The notes beneath the pieces are model-generated. The model had not been told where the DNA came from. It saw nothing but the letters and a program-made list of their open reading frames with translations, and did no database searches. Source: Hyphomicrobiales bacterium (lineage in GTDB: Bacteria; Pseudomonadota; Alphaproteobacteria; Rhizobiales; Beijerinckiaceae). From it: a stretch of DNA of 64,000 nt. The translations under genes and the position numbers were made by a program. Positions 1 through 9,259 of this stretch are shown here, in pieces (the first letter of the stretch is position 1; every line of letters starts with the position of its first letter). The stretch covers positions 1 through 64,000 of the forward strand of contig UCBZ01000010.1 of NCBI GenBank assembly GCA_900470775.1. Reading direction: 5' to 3'.

Positions 1-272
1 GCGATGTCGACCGCCGAGGTCGCGCGGGATTCGACGCCGGTCGAGGCCTGCGCCATCGGCAGGTTGGTCATCTCCTTGTGCAGCGCCTCGATATGCAGCG
101 GGTTCTTGCCGAGCAGCCGCATCGCCAGCGTGTCATGCAGATGCGACTCGACCGCGCCGGCGCCGTAGAAGGTCTCGCCCAGCCCGATGATCCCGGCATC
201 GGTGTGCACGCGCACCCACAGCACATTGGCGAACTCCTCCGTCCGCAACGTCTCGATCGCGGTGATCTTCAT
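1..272 (-). CDS. Mandelate racemase / muconate lactonizing enzyme family protein (N-terminal part, cut by window edge)
   Basis: Only the first 90 codons lie in the window; the gene runs off the left edge. The translation begins MKITAIETLRTEEFANVLW and contains GLGETFYG, which is the enolase-superfamily N-terminal capping domain; dehydratases and racemases acting on sugar acids or other hydroxyacids start this way. The ATG at 272 is preceded by AGGGAGG, a strong ribosome binding site. The catalytic barrel is outside the window, so the substrate cannot be read. The gene diverges from a GntR regulator and probably belongs to the same catabolic locus as the hydroxyacid dehydrogenase and ABC transporter to its right. 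Confidence 0.85.
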   Translation of the reverse strand, partial: MKITAIETLRTEEFANVLWVRVHTDAGIIGLGETFYGAGAVESHLHDTLAMRLLGKNPLHIEALHKEMTNLPMAQASTGVESRATSAVDI

Positions 273-400
273 GGCCTGCCTCCCTGGCGGCACGCGCTCT
301 TCGACGGCCAGGTCCGGCCATGGAACGCTGTGATTGACGATCGATCGCAGGGGATATTGCCGGCGCCCCGACGAACGAACGAGGGCGACCATAACGACGC

Positions 401-440
401 TTGTAAAATATCACAATATGTTTAGTCTAAATCCGCGGAT
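401..440. promoter_or_regulatory. Candidate operator cluster between the enolase-family gene and the GntR regulator
   Basis: This AT-rich patch in a GC-rich background holds three adjacent symmetrical elements: TTGT-N8-ACAA (401-416), TTTAG-T-CTAAA (421-431) and the perfect palindrome ATCCGCGGAT (431-440). FCD-type GntR regulators usually bind short inverted repeats in their own divergent promoter, so this is the natural operator candidate. The position is seen; the function is inferred. Confidence 0.4.
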
Positions 441-497
441 GGAGCCGCTCAACGAGCTCCACCGTGGAGAAAACGACATGGCAGGGCTGCAAACCAC

Positions 498-1256
498 ATG
501 GCCAAGCGCGTGAGCCGGCCGAAACTGGTCGAAGCGGATCAAGGCGCTCCGCAGCGCCGCAACCGCGTCAACCTGTTCGAGCTGGCCTATCAGCGCATCG
601 AGGAATTGCTGGTCCGCTGCGAACTCGCACCCGGACGCTTCCTCGCCATGCAGGATCTCCAGGACATCACCGGCTTTGGCCGCACGCCGGTCCATCACGC
701 CGTCAACCGCCTCGCCGCCGACACGCTGATCGTGATCCGCCCGCGCCACGGCCTGCAGATCGCGCCGATCGATCTCGCCCGCGAGCGTGTGCTTTTGCAT
801 CTGCGCCGCGATATCGAGCGTTTCGTCATCAGGCTCGCGGCCGAACGCGCCGGCCCCTCGCACCGCAACCAGATGCTGCATATGGAGCGCCTGCTGCGCG
901 AGCGGCGCGACGGGCTGACCTTGGCCGAATTCAACACGCTCGACCGCCGGATCGACCAGATGGTGCTGGCTGCGGCTGGCGAACCCTTCCTCGAACACAC
1001 GCTGCGGCCGCTGCATACGATCTTCCGGCGCATCGGCTTCATCTATCATGCCCATGTGGCGGACAAGCCCAGCCTCGAAGGCACGATCGACCACCATATC
1101 GCCGTGCTGAACGCGATTGCGACCCGCAATGCCGAACGCGCCGTATCGGCCTCGGACGCGCTGATCACCTTCGTCGACGGCATGTTCGACGAAATGGAGA
1201 CCCGCATCGACCCGTCTTTGCTCGACTGCAGCGTCGACCCCCTGCTCAACACCTGA
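498..1256 (+). CDS. GntR family transcriptional regulator, FCD-type
   Basis: 252 residues. An N-terminal winged helix-turn-helix lies at about residues 25-92, with the recognition-helix segment GRTPVHHAVNRL (61-72) matching the family pattern RTPVREAL. It is followed by an all-helical FCD ligand-binding domain (about 95-235). Regulators of this class sense organic acids and usually repress adjacent catabolic genes. It is transcribed away from the enolase-family gene and towards a hydroxyacid dehydrogenase 34 bases downstream, which supports local control of this locus. The ligand is unknown. The start was chosen at the ATG that gives the usual short basic arm before the helix-turn-helix. Confidence 0.9.
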   Translation: MAKRVSRPKLVEADQGAPQRRNRVNLFELAYQRIEELLVRCELAPGRFLAMQDLQDITGFGRTPVHHAVNRLAADTLIVIRPRHGLQIAPIDLARERVLLHLRRDIERFVIRLAAERAGPSHRNQMLHMERLLRERRDGLTLAEFNTLDRRIDQMVLAAAGEPFLEHTLRPLHTIFRRIGFIYHAHVADKPSLEGTIDHHIAVLNAIATRNAERAVSASDALITFVDGMFDEMETRIDPSLLDCSVDPLLNT

Positions 1257-1290
1257 CCGCCCCGTCCCGAGACACGAGAAACCGCCCGCC

Positions 1291-2277
1291 ATGCGCATCA
1301 TCTTTCACGGCGATAACGCCGCCTCCTTCAGCAAGGGCTTCGCCGAGCTCGTCGGCAGCGAGTCGCAGGTGCAGATCCTGCCCGATGTGCTCGCCACGCC
1401 CGCGGACCAGCAGGCCTATGCCCAGGCCGATGCGATCATCGGCGTGAAGTTCGATGCCGGCCTGCCTCGGCCAGCCGGCCTCAAGCTCTTCCATGTGCCC
1501 GGCGCCGGCTACGACGCGGTCGATCTCGCCGCGCTGCCGGCGCAGACGAACGTCTGCAACTGCTTCGGCCACGAACAGGCGATCGCCGAATATGTGATGA
1601 GCGCGCTGCTTGCCCGCGCCATCCCGCTGAGCGACGCCGACCAGAAGCTGCGCCGCGGCGACTGGGCCTATTGGGCCGGCTCGCCCGACCGCGTCCATGG
1701 CGAGATCGCCGGCCAGACCATCGGCCTGCTCGGCTTCGGCCATATCGGCAAGGCGATCGCGCGCCGCGCCAAGGCCTTCGAGATGCAGGTCCATGTCGCC
1801 AACCGCAGCCCGGTCGCGACCTCGAATCTGGTCGATCGCGCCTTCACGCTGGATCAACTCGTGGAGTTCTGCGGCTCGGTCGATGCCGTCATCGTCTCCG
1901 TACCCTTGACGGCCGACACCACAGGCATCGTCGGAGCGGCAGAGTTGGCGGCGATGAAGCCCCGTGCGGTCATCGTCAATGTCGGCCGCGGCCCCACCAT
2001 CGACGAAACCGCCCTGTTCGAGGCGCTCCGGGCCGGCCGGATCGGCGGAGCGGTCATTGACACATGGTATCGGTATCCAAGCGCAGCTGAGCCCAATATT
2101 TTACCGTCCAAACTGGCTTTCCATGAGCTTTCAAACGTTTTAATGACACCGCACATGTCGGGCTGGACCAGCGGCACCATTCGGCGCCGGCAGCAGACCA
2201 TGGCGGACAACATCAAGCGGTGCTTCTCCGGCGCCGCTCTCACCAATGTCGTGCGAGAGGGCCGTTCCGGCACCTGA
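1291..2277 (+). CDS. D-2-hydroxyacid dehydrogenase family protein with an altered active site
   Basis: 328 residues. The Rossmann NAD-binding motif GFGHIG is at 148-153, the substrate-binding Arg at 233 (VGRG) and the catalytic His at 288 (TPHMSGW). The acid that pairs with the His in this family (Glu of the VFxxEP motif, 29 residues after the Arg) is replaced: here the segment reads DTWYRYP, with Tyr262 at that position. The enzyme may still oxidise or reduce a 2-hydroxy/2-oxo acid with NAD(P), but with different chemistry or substrate. It lies between the GntR regulator and an amino-acid ABC transporter on the same strand, so it is probably part of the same regulon. Confidence 0.85.
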   Translation: MRIIFHGDNAASFSKGFAELVGSESQVQILPDVLATPADQQAYAQADAIIGVKFDAGLPRPAGLKLFHVPGAGYDAVDLAALPAQTNVCNCFGHEQAIAEYVMSALLARAIPLSDADQKLRRGDWAYWAGSPDRVHGEIAGQTIGLLGFGHIGKAIARRAKAFEMQVHVANRSPVATSNLVDRAFTLDQLVEFCGSVDAVIVSVPLTADTTGIVGAAELAAMKPRAVIVNVGRGPTIDETALFEALRAGRIGGAVIDTWYRYPSAAEPNILPSKLAFHELSNVLMTPHMSGWTSGTIRRRQQTMADNIKRCFSGAALTNVVREGRSGT

Positions 2278-2350
2278 TCGCCAGCAAAACCGGCCAGACG
2301 AAGCCGGAACAACACCATATGTCCAGCTGTCAAACCGAGGAAACGGCACC

Positions 2351-3154
2351 ATGAACCTGATGAAACATCTCAAGATCGCCGGCACTCTGCTGGCGCTCAG
2401 TGCCGGCATGCTCGCCGCCGGCCAGGCCTCCGCCCAGTCCGTCACCGACATCATCAAGCGCGGCTCGGTCAAGATCGGCGTGCTGATCGGCGCCCCGCCC
2501 TATGGCTCCGTCGATTCCCAGGGAAATGCGATCGGCTATGACGCCGACGTCATCGCGCTGGTCGGCAAATATCTCGGCGTCAAGGTCGAGATGGTGCAGC
2601 TCACCCCGCCGGCCCGTATCCCGGCGCTGGAAGCCAACAAGGTCGACTTCCTCGTCGCCACGCTGGCCCCGACGCCCGAGCGCGCCAAGGCGGTGATGTT
2701 CTCGATCCCCTACAGCGCCTTCCAGACCGGCATCTACGCCAAAAAGAACGTCGCGATCAAAACCTGGGCCGATCTCAAGGGCAAGAAGGTCGGCGTCAAC
2801 CGCGGCTCCAGCGTCGAGCGCGAGTTCACCAGCCGCGAGAAGGAGCTGAACCTCACCATCCTGCGCTTCGAGGACGACGCCACCGTGATGCAGGCGCTGT
2901 TCTCCGGCCAGGTCGAAGCCATCGCCGGGCCCGATGCCCAGGCCAACGCGGCCATGAAGGCGCGCGGCGAAACCGAGACCGAGCTGAAATTCGTCTTCGG
3001 TGTCCAGCCGAACTCGATGACCATGCGCAAGGACGCGTATGAGCTTCGCCAGTGGCTCAACAACTTCATCTACTACATCAAGCAGAACGGCGAGCTCGAC
3101 GCGATCTCGCAGAAGTGGGTCGGCAGCCCGCTGCCTCCGCTCCCGACCTTCTGA
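2351..3154 (+). CDS. Amino-acid ABC transporter substrate-binding protein (family 3)
   Basis: 267 residues. A Sec signal peptide covers residues 1 to about 28 (hydrophobic GTLLALSAGMLAAG, then ASA-Q). The mature part begins with VTDIIKRGSVKIGV and continues with PPYGSVDSQGNAIGYDAD, the SBP_bac_3 fold that binds polar amino acids in the periplasm. The start at 2351 follows GAGGAAACGGCACC; upstream in-frame starts would put residues before the signal peptide. It is followed by two permeases and an ATPase, a complete PAAT-type importer. The bound amino acid cannot be deduced from sequence alone. Confidence 0.93.
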   Translation: MNLMKHLKIAGTLLALSAGMLAAGQASAQSVTDIIKRGSVKIGVLIGAPPYGSVDSQGNAIGYDADVIALVGKYLGVKVEMVQLTPPARIPALEANKVDFLVATLAPTPERAKAVMFSIPYSAFQTGIYAKKNVAIKTWADLKGKKVGVNRGSSVEREFTSREKELNLTILRFEDDATVMQALFSGQVEAIAGPDAQANAAMKARGETETELKFVFGVQPNSMTMRKDAYELRQWLNNFIYYIKQNGELDAISQKWVGSPLPPLPTF

Positions 3155-3244
3155 TCCCGGCTCCGGCCAGCCGGCACAAGACGAGCCGGCGCGTGCTTCA
3201 GCGCGCCGGCAATCCTCGATCTCGAAGGCCCAAGGAGCGAGCCG

Positions 3245-3937
3245 TTGCTCTTCCAAGACGTCATTTCCAGATGGCCGATGATCCTCAACGGGGTGGGGCT
3301 CACGATCGTCCTGTCCTTCGTCGCAATCGGTCTCGGCCTTGTGCTGGCGACGCTGATGAGCGCCCTGCGCAGCCTTGCGGGCAGCTGGGCCGGCTATGTC
3401 GTCGACGCCTATGTCGAGCTCATGCGCAACACGCCCTTCCTGGTCCAGCTCTTCATGATCTTTTTCGGCCTGCCTCAGCTCGGCATCCGCATGAACGGCC
3501 TCGAAGCCTCGCTGCTGGCGATGACGCTGAACCTTGCTGCCTACGCGACCGAGATCATCCGCGCCGGCGTCGATTCAATCCATAAATCGCAGGTCGAGGC
3601 CGGACTCGCGCTGGCGATGAGCCGGCGGCAGGTCTTCCAATACGTCATCCTGCAGCCCGCCTTTGCCCGCGTCTGGCCGGCGCTGTCGAGCCAGTTCGTC
3701 CTGATGATGCTCGCCTCGAGCATCTGCTCCTTCGTCTCGGTGCAGGAACTCTCGGGCACGGCCGCGATCATCGAGGCGGACACCTTCCGCAGCTTCGAGA
3801 CCTATATCGTCGTCACCGTGATCTACCTCGTGCTGGCACTGTCGGTGAAACTTGCGCTGAACTGGCTCGGCCGCCGTATCTTCCCGCAGGTCTCCGGCCT
3901 CGCCCGCGTCACCGAAGCACATGGGGAAGCGGCCTGA
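3245..3937 (+). CDS. Amino-acid ABC transporter permease (His/Glu/Gln/Arg/opine type)
   Basis: 230 residues, mostly hydrophobic, with about five membrane helices. It carries the sequences MRNTPFLVQLF and EIIRAGVDSIHKSQVEAGLALAMS, the family's EAA coupling loop that contacts the ATPase. The start is TTG, 7 bases after a good AAGGAG site; no ATG fits better. The TGA stop overlaps the next gene's ATG by one base (TGATG), indicating translational coupling with the second permease. It is an inner-membrane subunit of the importer encoded from 2351 to 5302. Confidence 0.93.
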   Translation: MLFQDVISRWPMILNGVGLTIVLSFVAIGLGLVLATLMSALRSLAGSWAGYVVDAYVELMRNTPFLVQLFMIFFGLPQLGIRMNGLEASLLAMTLNLAAYATEIIRAGVDSIHKSQVEAGLALAMSRRQVFQYVILQPAFARVWPALSSQFVLMMLASSICSFVSVQELSGTAAIIEADTFRSFETYIVVTVIYLVLALSVKLALNWLGRRIFPQVSGLARVTEAHGEAA

Positions 3938-4590
3938 TGCAGACCTTCGGTTGGCCCGAGGCCTATTTCATTCTGCGTGCCGCGAGCTGGACGCTGGCGC
4001 TCACGGCGATCGCCTTCGTCATCGGCAGCATCATCGGCGGCGTCTTCGCGATCATGCGTCTGTCGCGCGTCAAGCTGCTGCGCCAGATCGCTGCCGGCTA
4101 CATCCTCGTCGTTCAGTCGATTCCGGTGCTCATGGTGTTGTTCATGAGCTACTATGGGCTTTCTGCCGCCGGCATCGAGCTGCCGCCGTTTCTCGCGGCC
4201 TCGGCCTCGCTGGCGATCTATGCCTCAGCCTATCTGGCCGAGATCTGGAGAGGCTCGATCGAATCCGTGCCGCGCCAGCAATGGGAAGCCTCGGCCTCGC
4301 TGGCACTGACCACGCCCCAGCAGTACCGCTACGTCATTCTGCCGCAGGCCCTGCGGATCTCGCTGCCGCCGACCGTCGGCTTCCTCGTGCAGCTCGTGAA
4401 GAACACCTCCATCGTCCAGGTCGTCGGCTTCGTCGACCTGATGCGCGCCGGCATGCTGGTCAACAACGCGACCTATCAGGCCTTCCAGATCTTCACGCTG
4501 GTGGCCGCGATCTATTTCGCGATCTGTTTCCCGCTGTCCCGGCTCAGCCGCCATCTTGAAAAGGTGATGAATGCCAGCCGTTCTCATTGA
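3937..4590 (+). CDS. Amino-acid ABC transporter permease (second subunit)
   Basis: 217 residues, a paralogue of the preceding permease. It has several membrane helices and the coupling loop EIWRGSIESVPRQQWEASAS. It starts on the last base of the preceding stop codon and overlaps the following ATPase gene by 20 bases, so the three genes are co-translated. Two different permeases of this family form a heterodimeric channel for the substrate delivered by the binding protein. Confidence 0.93.
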   Translation: MQTFGWPEAYFILRAASWTLALTAIAFVIGSIIGGVFAIMRLSRVKLLRQIAAGYILVVQSIPVLMVLFMSYYGLSAAGIELPPFLAASASLAIYASAYLAEIWRGSIESVPRQQWEASASLALTTPQQYRYVILPQALRISLPPTVGFLVQLVKNTSIVQVVGFVDLMRAGMLVNNATYQAFQIFTLVAAIYFAICFPLSRLSRHLEKVMNASRSH

Positions 4591-5302
4591 CGACGTCTAC
4601 AAGCGCTTCGGCGATTTGGAAGTCCTGAAGGGCGTCTCCCTCAGCGTCGAGCCCGGGCAGGTCGTCGCGCTGATCGGCCGCTCCGGCTCCGGCAAGAGCA
4701 CGCTGCTGCGCTGCATCAACGGCCTCGAGGCGATCAATGCCGGCCGCATCGAGGTCGCCGGCCATGTCGTCGACCAGGATCCCAAGAAGCTGCGCGAACT
4801 CCGCAAGGATGTCGGCATCGTCTTCCAGAGCTACAACCTGTTCCCGCATCTGACGGTCGGCCAGAACATCATGCTCTCGCCGCGCATCACGCAGAACGTG
4901 CCGACCGCGCAGGCCGAAAGCCTCGCCCGCGAGGTGCTGGCGCAGGTCGGGCTGTCGGAGAAGTTCGACAGCTACCCCGACAATCTCTCCGGCGGCCAGC
5001 AGCAGCGCGTCGCGATCGCCCGCTCTCTGGCGATGCGGCCCAAGGTGATGCTGTTCGACGAGGTCACCTCGGCGCTCGATCCCGAGCTGACCGGCGAGGT
5101 CCTGCTGGTGATGGAGAAGCTCGCCCAGGCCGGGATGACCATGCTCCTGGTGACCCATGAGATGGCCTTCGCCCGCAATGTCGCGAGCACGACCATCTTC
5201 ATGCATCAGGGCAAGATCTGGGAGAGCGGCGCCTCCAAGGAGGTCTTCGCCAACCCGCAGACGCCGGAGCTGCGCAACTTCGTCAGCGCCGGCGCCAAAT
5301 AG
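4571..5302 (+). CDS. Amino-acid ABC transporter ATP-binding protein
   Basis: 243 residues. Walker A is GRSGSGKST (36-44), the Q-loop lies in VFQSYNLFPHLTV, the signature is LSGGQQQRVAIAR, Walker B is VMLFDEVTSALD and the H-loop is VTHEM. This is the GlnQ/HisP-like energiser of the importer. An AAGGTG site precedes the ATG inside the permease gene. It ends only 4 bases from the end of a convergent short-chain dehydrogenase gene, and no terminator hairpin is visible between them. Confidence 0.95.
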   Translation: MPAVLIDDVYKRFGDLEVLKGVSLSVEPGQVVALIGRSGSGKSTLLRCINGLEAINAGRIEVAGHVVDQDPKKLRELRKDVGIVFQSYNLFPHLTVGQNIMLSPRITQNVPTAQAESLAREVLAQVGLSEKFDSYPDNLSGGQQQRVAIARSLAMRPKVMLFDEVTSALDPELTGEVLLVMEKLAQAGMTMLLVTHEMAFARNVASTTIFMHQGKIWESGASKEVFANPQTPELRNFVSAGAK

Positions 5303-5306
5303 GACT

Positions 5307-6077
5307 TCAGTCGTTCCAGATGCCGCCGGTGACGCTAAGCGTCTCGCCAGTGATGTAGTCAGCCTGGTCCGATGCCAGGAAGGCGACCGCCTTGGCGATG
5401 TCGGATGGCAGGCCGGCGCGACGCAGCGGAATGGCCTTGGCGCGATCCTGCGCGGTCGGCAGGCCCTCGGCGGCGCGCTGGATCTCGGATTCGTCGCGCA
5501 TCTTGGTGTCGACGATCAGGCCAGGCGCGACCGCGTTAACGCGGATGCCGTACTCGCCGATCTCCAGCGCCAGCGACTGCGTCAGCGAGACCACCGCGAA
5601 TTTCGAGGCGCAATAAGCGCCATAGGCCGCGACGCCCGACTTGCCCATCCAGGACGCGATGTTGACGATCGTGCCGCTGCGGCGCTCGACCATGCTCGGC
5701 GCGACCTGGCGCGTGACGTGGAACATGCCGTCGACATTGATGCCGAAGGTCGCCTTCCACTCGGCCTCGGTCGTCTCGAGCAGCTTGCCAACCTTGCAGA
5801 TGCCGGCATTGTTGACGAGGATGTCGATCGGACCCAGCGCCTCCGTCAGCGCCCCGATGCCGGCCGCCACATCGGCGCTGGACGAGACGTCGCCGGACGC
5901 GACCACGATCTTGCCGCCATCCTTGCCCAACGCCTGCGCCGTCGCCTGTGCGGCCGCAAGGTCGAGGTCGAAGATGCCGACATCGCAGCCTTCTGCCAGA
6001 AGCCTGGCCGCGATCGACCTGCCGATGCCGTGCGCCGCGCCGGTGACGATCGCCTTGCGTCCTTGCAGTCCATACAT
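5307..6077 (-). CDS. SDR family NAD(P)-dependent oxidoreductase
   Basis: 256 residues, classical short-chain dehydrogenase. The cofactor motif TGAAHGIG is at 12-19 and NNAG at 89-92; the catalytic Ser142, Tyr155 and Lys159 are present (YCASK). An acidic FDLDL after the second strand suggests NAD(H) preference (inference). It is the last gene of a minus-strand operon and starts 3 bases after the end of a paralogous SDR, so the two are co-translated. The probable reaction is oxidation of a secondary alcohol or hydroxyacid intermediate; the substrate is unknown. Confidence 0.92.
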   Translation of the reverse strand: MYGLQGRKAIVTGAAHGIGRSIAARLLAEGCDVGIFDLDLAAAQATAQALGKDGGKIVVASGDVSSSADVAAGIGALTEALGPIDILVNNAGICKVGKLLETTEAEWKATFGINVDGMFHVTRQVAPSMVERRSGTIVNIASWMGKSGVAAYGAYCASKFAVVSLTQSLALEIGEYGIRVNAVAPGLIVDTKMRDESEIQRAAEGLPTAQDRAKAIPLRRAGLPSDIAKAVAFLASDQADYITGETLSVTGGIWND

Positions 6078-6080
6078 GTG

Positions 6081-6884
<804 letters not shown>

Positions 6885-6933
6885 GGTCTTGCCCTCCATC
6901 CGATGGTCCCGCGACATGGCGAGCGATGCTCGC

Positions 6934-7737
6934 TCACAGCATCACCACGGGAGAGAAATGCTGCTCGACGGCCGCCAGCAGCGCCTGCCCGACGATCCAG
7001 GAAGATTTCGGATTGGCCGGCGAGGGCCGGTTAGCGATGGTCAGCGCCATCGTGCCGAACTCGCTCTCCGCCGTGACGACATGCATGTTGCCGGTCGCGG
7101 CAGGATCGCAGACGACATCGACGCCGGTTGCCTCGAAGCCCGGCCCCGCCAGCGCCAGCGCTGCTGCGACATTGAGGTTCTGCGGATAGAGCGCCGCAGC
7201 CTCGCGCGCCGTGCCCGAGAATAGCGTCACGGGCTGCGACAAGGTCGCCGGATCATGCCCCAACCGCTGCAATTCCGCGCTCCATGCGGCGGGCGGTTTG
7301 CGCGATTCATAGCGCAGGTCGAGCTGCTTCGCGTGGCGCACGGCGCGGACATAGTCGAGCCCGCCGAGCGCGCCCGAAGCTAGCAGTAAGCGCCCACCAC
7401 CCTTGTGCGCGGTCGCGACGAGATCGGCGAGGAAGGCCTCGTCATGCAGCGCGCCGATCGACGAGATCAGCACGGGCAGACCGAGCGACAGGCAGCCCGG
7501 CACGCTGTCGCGCACCGCCGCATGGCCTGCGGCCTCGATCACGAGATCGGGCGCGAAGGCTTCGACCTCGTCGAGGCTGGCGAGCGCCGCGCAACTCTCC
7601 GGCACGCGCGCCAGTGACGGCGAACCCGGACGCAGCAGCACGCCCAGCGCATAACCCGGCTCCCGCGCCAGCAGAGCCGCGGCGATGTCGCTCGCGATCG
7701 CACCGAAGCCGATCAGGACGACACGACGGCTCTTCAC
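6934..7737 (-). CDS. Aspartate dehydrogenase (NadX/AspDH-like)
   Basis: 267 residues. The N-terminal Rossmann motif is VVLIGFGAIASD; the C-terminal domain has GNMHVV, EFGTMALTI and PANPKSS, which match the AspDH segments around the catalytic His and the PxNPRTS motif. The family interconverts L-aspartate and oxaloacetate/iminosuccinate with NAD(P), for NAD synthesis or amino-acid catabolism. No nadA or nadC lies nearby, so a catabolic role with the adjacent hydrolase and SDRs is more likely. The GTG at 7737 overlaps the upstream stop (GTGA) after GGAGAG; an ATG at 7755 is the alternative. A GAGCGA/TCGCTC hairpin at 6921-6935 follows the gene. Confidence 0.82.
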   Translation of the reverse strand: MKSRRVVLIGFGAIASDIAAALLAREPGYALGVLLRPGSPSLARVPESCAALASLDEVEAFAPDLVIEAAGHAAVRDSVPGCLSLGLPVLISSIGALHDEAFLADLVATAHKGGGRLLLASGALGGLDYVRAVRHAKQLDLRYESRKPPAAWSAELQRLGHDPATLSQPVTLFSGTAREAAALYPQNLNVAAALALAGPGFEATGVDVVCDPAATGNMHVVTAESEFGTMALTIANRPSPANPKSSWIVGQALLAAVEQHFSPVVML

Positions 7738-8561
7738 GCCAGCTCTCCGACCCATTCGGCGATCTTGGCGGAGAAGGCATCGGGCCGCGAGACCGGGAAG
7801 AAATGCCCGCCGGTGTCGAGCAGGATCTTGCGACAGCCGGGCAGCGCCGCGGCCAGATCTTCCTGGAGGAAGGACGGCACGATCATGTCGTCGCGGGCGC
7901 CCAGCACCAGCGTCGGCATCGCAAGCGACGCGATCTCGCCCGATCCGTCGAAGGAGAGCAGCGCATCGATGCGTTCGCGGACCACCTGCCGTGCCGCGAC
8001 GGAGGCCGGTGCGGCGGCCAGCGCCGCCTCGTAGACCCCCCAGTTCGCCTCCAACCAGACCGGCGGATAGGAGATCAGCACGGCGGTCGCGGCATAGGCT
8101 TGGGGGTTCTCGTCGAGGATTGAGCGGCGCGCTCCGAACAGCCCCGTCATATAGCGGCTCGGCTTGAGCCAGCTCGCGCTCAGGATCAGCCCGTCGAGCC
8201 GCTCCGGCGCGAAGGCGCCCAGCACCTGGCCGATGCAGCCACCGGTCGAATGGCCCAGCAGCACCGCGCGCTCGACGCCGGCCGCATCGAGCACGCTCAG
8301 GCAGTCCTGCGCGAGTTGGTCGATGGTGCAGGGCGCGATGCCGCGCGTGCTGGCGCCGATGCCGCGCTGGTCGAAGCGGATGACGCGGCAGGAGCGTGCC
8401 AGCGTCGCCGCATTGCTCTTCCAGAAGCCGGCGGTGCCGCCAAGCCCGCTGACGAGCAGCAGCGCCGGCCCCTGCCCTTCGGAAAAGGCCTGGAGCACGG
8501 CGCCATCCGGCGTCTCGACAGTGAAGGCGCCAGATGGCGCCGAAACTGGCACCGCGCTCAT
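7734..8561 (-). CDS. Alpha/beta fold hydrolase
   Basis: 275 residues. The nucleophile elbow GHSTGG places the catalytic Ser at 105; the oxyanion region is VSGLGGTAGFW, a likely acid lies in LGARDDMIVP and the His in TGGHFFPV. The pattern resembles RutD and 3-oxoadipate enol-lactonase hydrolases, which open lactones or cleave C-C/C-N bonds, but the substrate is not identifiable. It overlaps its neighbours by 4 bases on both sides (ATGA upstream, GTGA downstream), so it is fully embedded in the NIPSNAP-hydrolase-AspDH-SDR-SDR operon. Confidence 0.88.
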   Translation of the reverse strand: MSAVPVSAPSGAFTVETPDGAVLQAFSEGQGPALLLVSGLGGTAGFWKSNAATLARSCRVIRFDQRGIGASTRGIAPCTIDQLAQDCLSVLDAAGVERAVLLGHSTGGCIGQVLGAFAPERLDGLILSASWLKPSRYMTGLFGARRSILDENPQAYAATAVLISYPPVWLEANWGVYEAALAAAPASVAARQVVRERIDALLSFDGSGEIASLAMPTLVLGARDDMIVPSFLQEDLAAALPGCRKILLDTGGHFFPVSRPDAFSAKIAEWVGELA

Positions 8562-8872
8562 TGCAGCGGCGAATAGGAAACGGGGGTCAGGATGCGCGTA
8601 TCCTGGATGTCGATCAGCCCATCGACACGCTTAAGGTAGTCCTGCCAGCGCGGGTCGGCGAGCATCGTCTTGCGCTTGGCGGCGCGCTCGTCGAGGCTGT
8701 TGTAGCTCCACAGCGCGACGACATGGTTCAGCTCGCCGATCTCGGTGGTGAAATAGGCGATGAAGGTGCCCAGATGCTCCTTCTGGAGGGGCAGGCCATA
8801 CTCGCCATAGACCTTGACGAATTCGCCGAGTTTGCCGGCCTTGATGCGGTAGTCGCGCTCTTCATAGATCAT
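8558..8872 (-). CDS. NIPSNAP family protein
   Basis: 104 residues, beginning MIYEERDYRIKAGKL and containing GTFIAYFTTEIGELNHVVALWSY in overlapping order, the dimeric ferredoxin-like NIPSNAP fold. Bacterial members often sit in catabolic operons, and their biochemical role is poorly known. It is the first gene of the minus-strand operon: the start at 8872 follows AAGGCAGG, and the stop overlaps the hydrolase start (ATGA). The same frame stays open far upstream, but that stretch is antisense to cfa and not coding. Confidence 0.87.
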   Translation of the reverse strand: MIYEERDYRIKAGKLGEFVKVYGEYGLPLQKEHLGTFIAYFTTEIGELNHVVALWSYNSLDERAAKRKTMLADPRWQDYLKRVDGLIDIQDTRILTPVSYSPLQ

Positions 8873-9259
8873 CGTTCGCCTGCCTTCGATCGTCGTTTCG
8901 AGGGATGAGCTCTCATATATCTCTGTTCGCGACACCGCCACCCCGAACAATCTCATCGGATGCCCGGCTATCGTCCTGCAAGAAACCGGTGCCGGCCCTC
9001 CAGCATGTCGCCTGTCTACGCTTCCAGCGGGCAGGAATACATATATCAGGCCATCGCATCTGGATCGTGGGTCCGATGCCGAGCTTTGCCGTGAAGCCGG
9101 CAGTAGGACGGTTCGCTCCGGGCCTGTCAATTGCGTCGGCGCGATCAGGTCAACCTCTGCGCGCTTTGGGGAAGGCCTACCATCTGCTTCGCCTGTGGCA
9201 GTTGCCAATCGCACCGCGCACCGCCAAAGACGGTGCGACAGGCAGCCAACGGCCGGACC
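8873..9259. other. Non-coding divergent promoter region
   Basis: About 390 bases without a convincing gene lie between the NIPSNAP operon (minus) and cfa (plus). Two short AT-rich patches, CATATAT near 8914 and ACATATAT near 9040, stand out. An ATGAG-CT-CTCAT inverted repeat lies at 8905-8916, 33 bases upstream of the NIPSNAP start. These are plausible promoter/operator elements, but no -35/-10 pair can be assigned with confidence. Confidence 0.35.
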
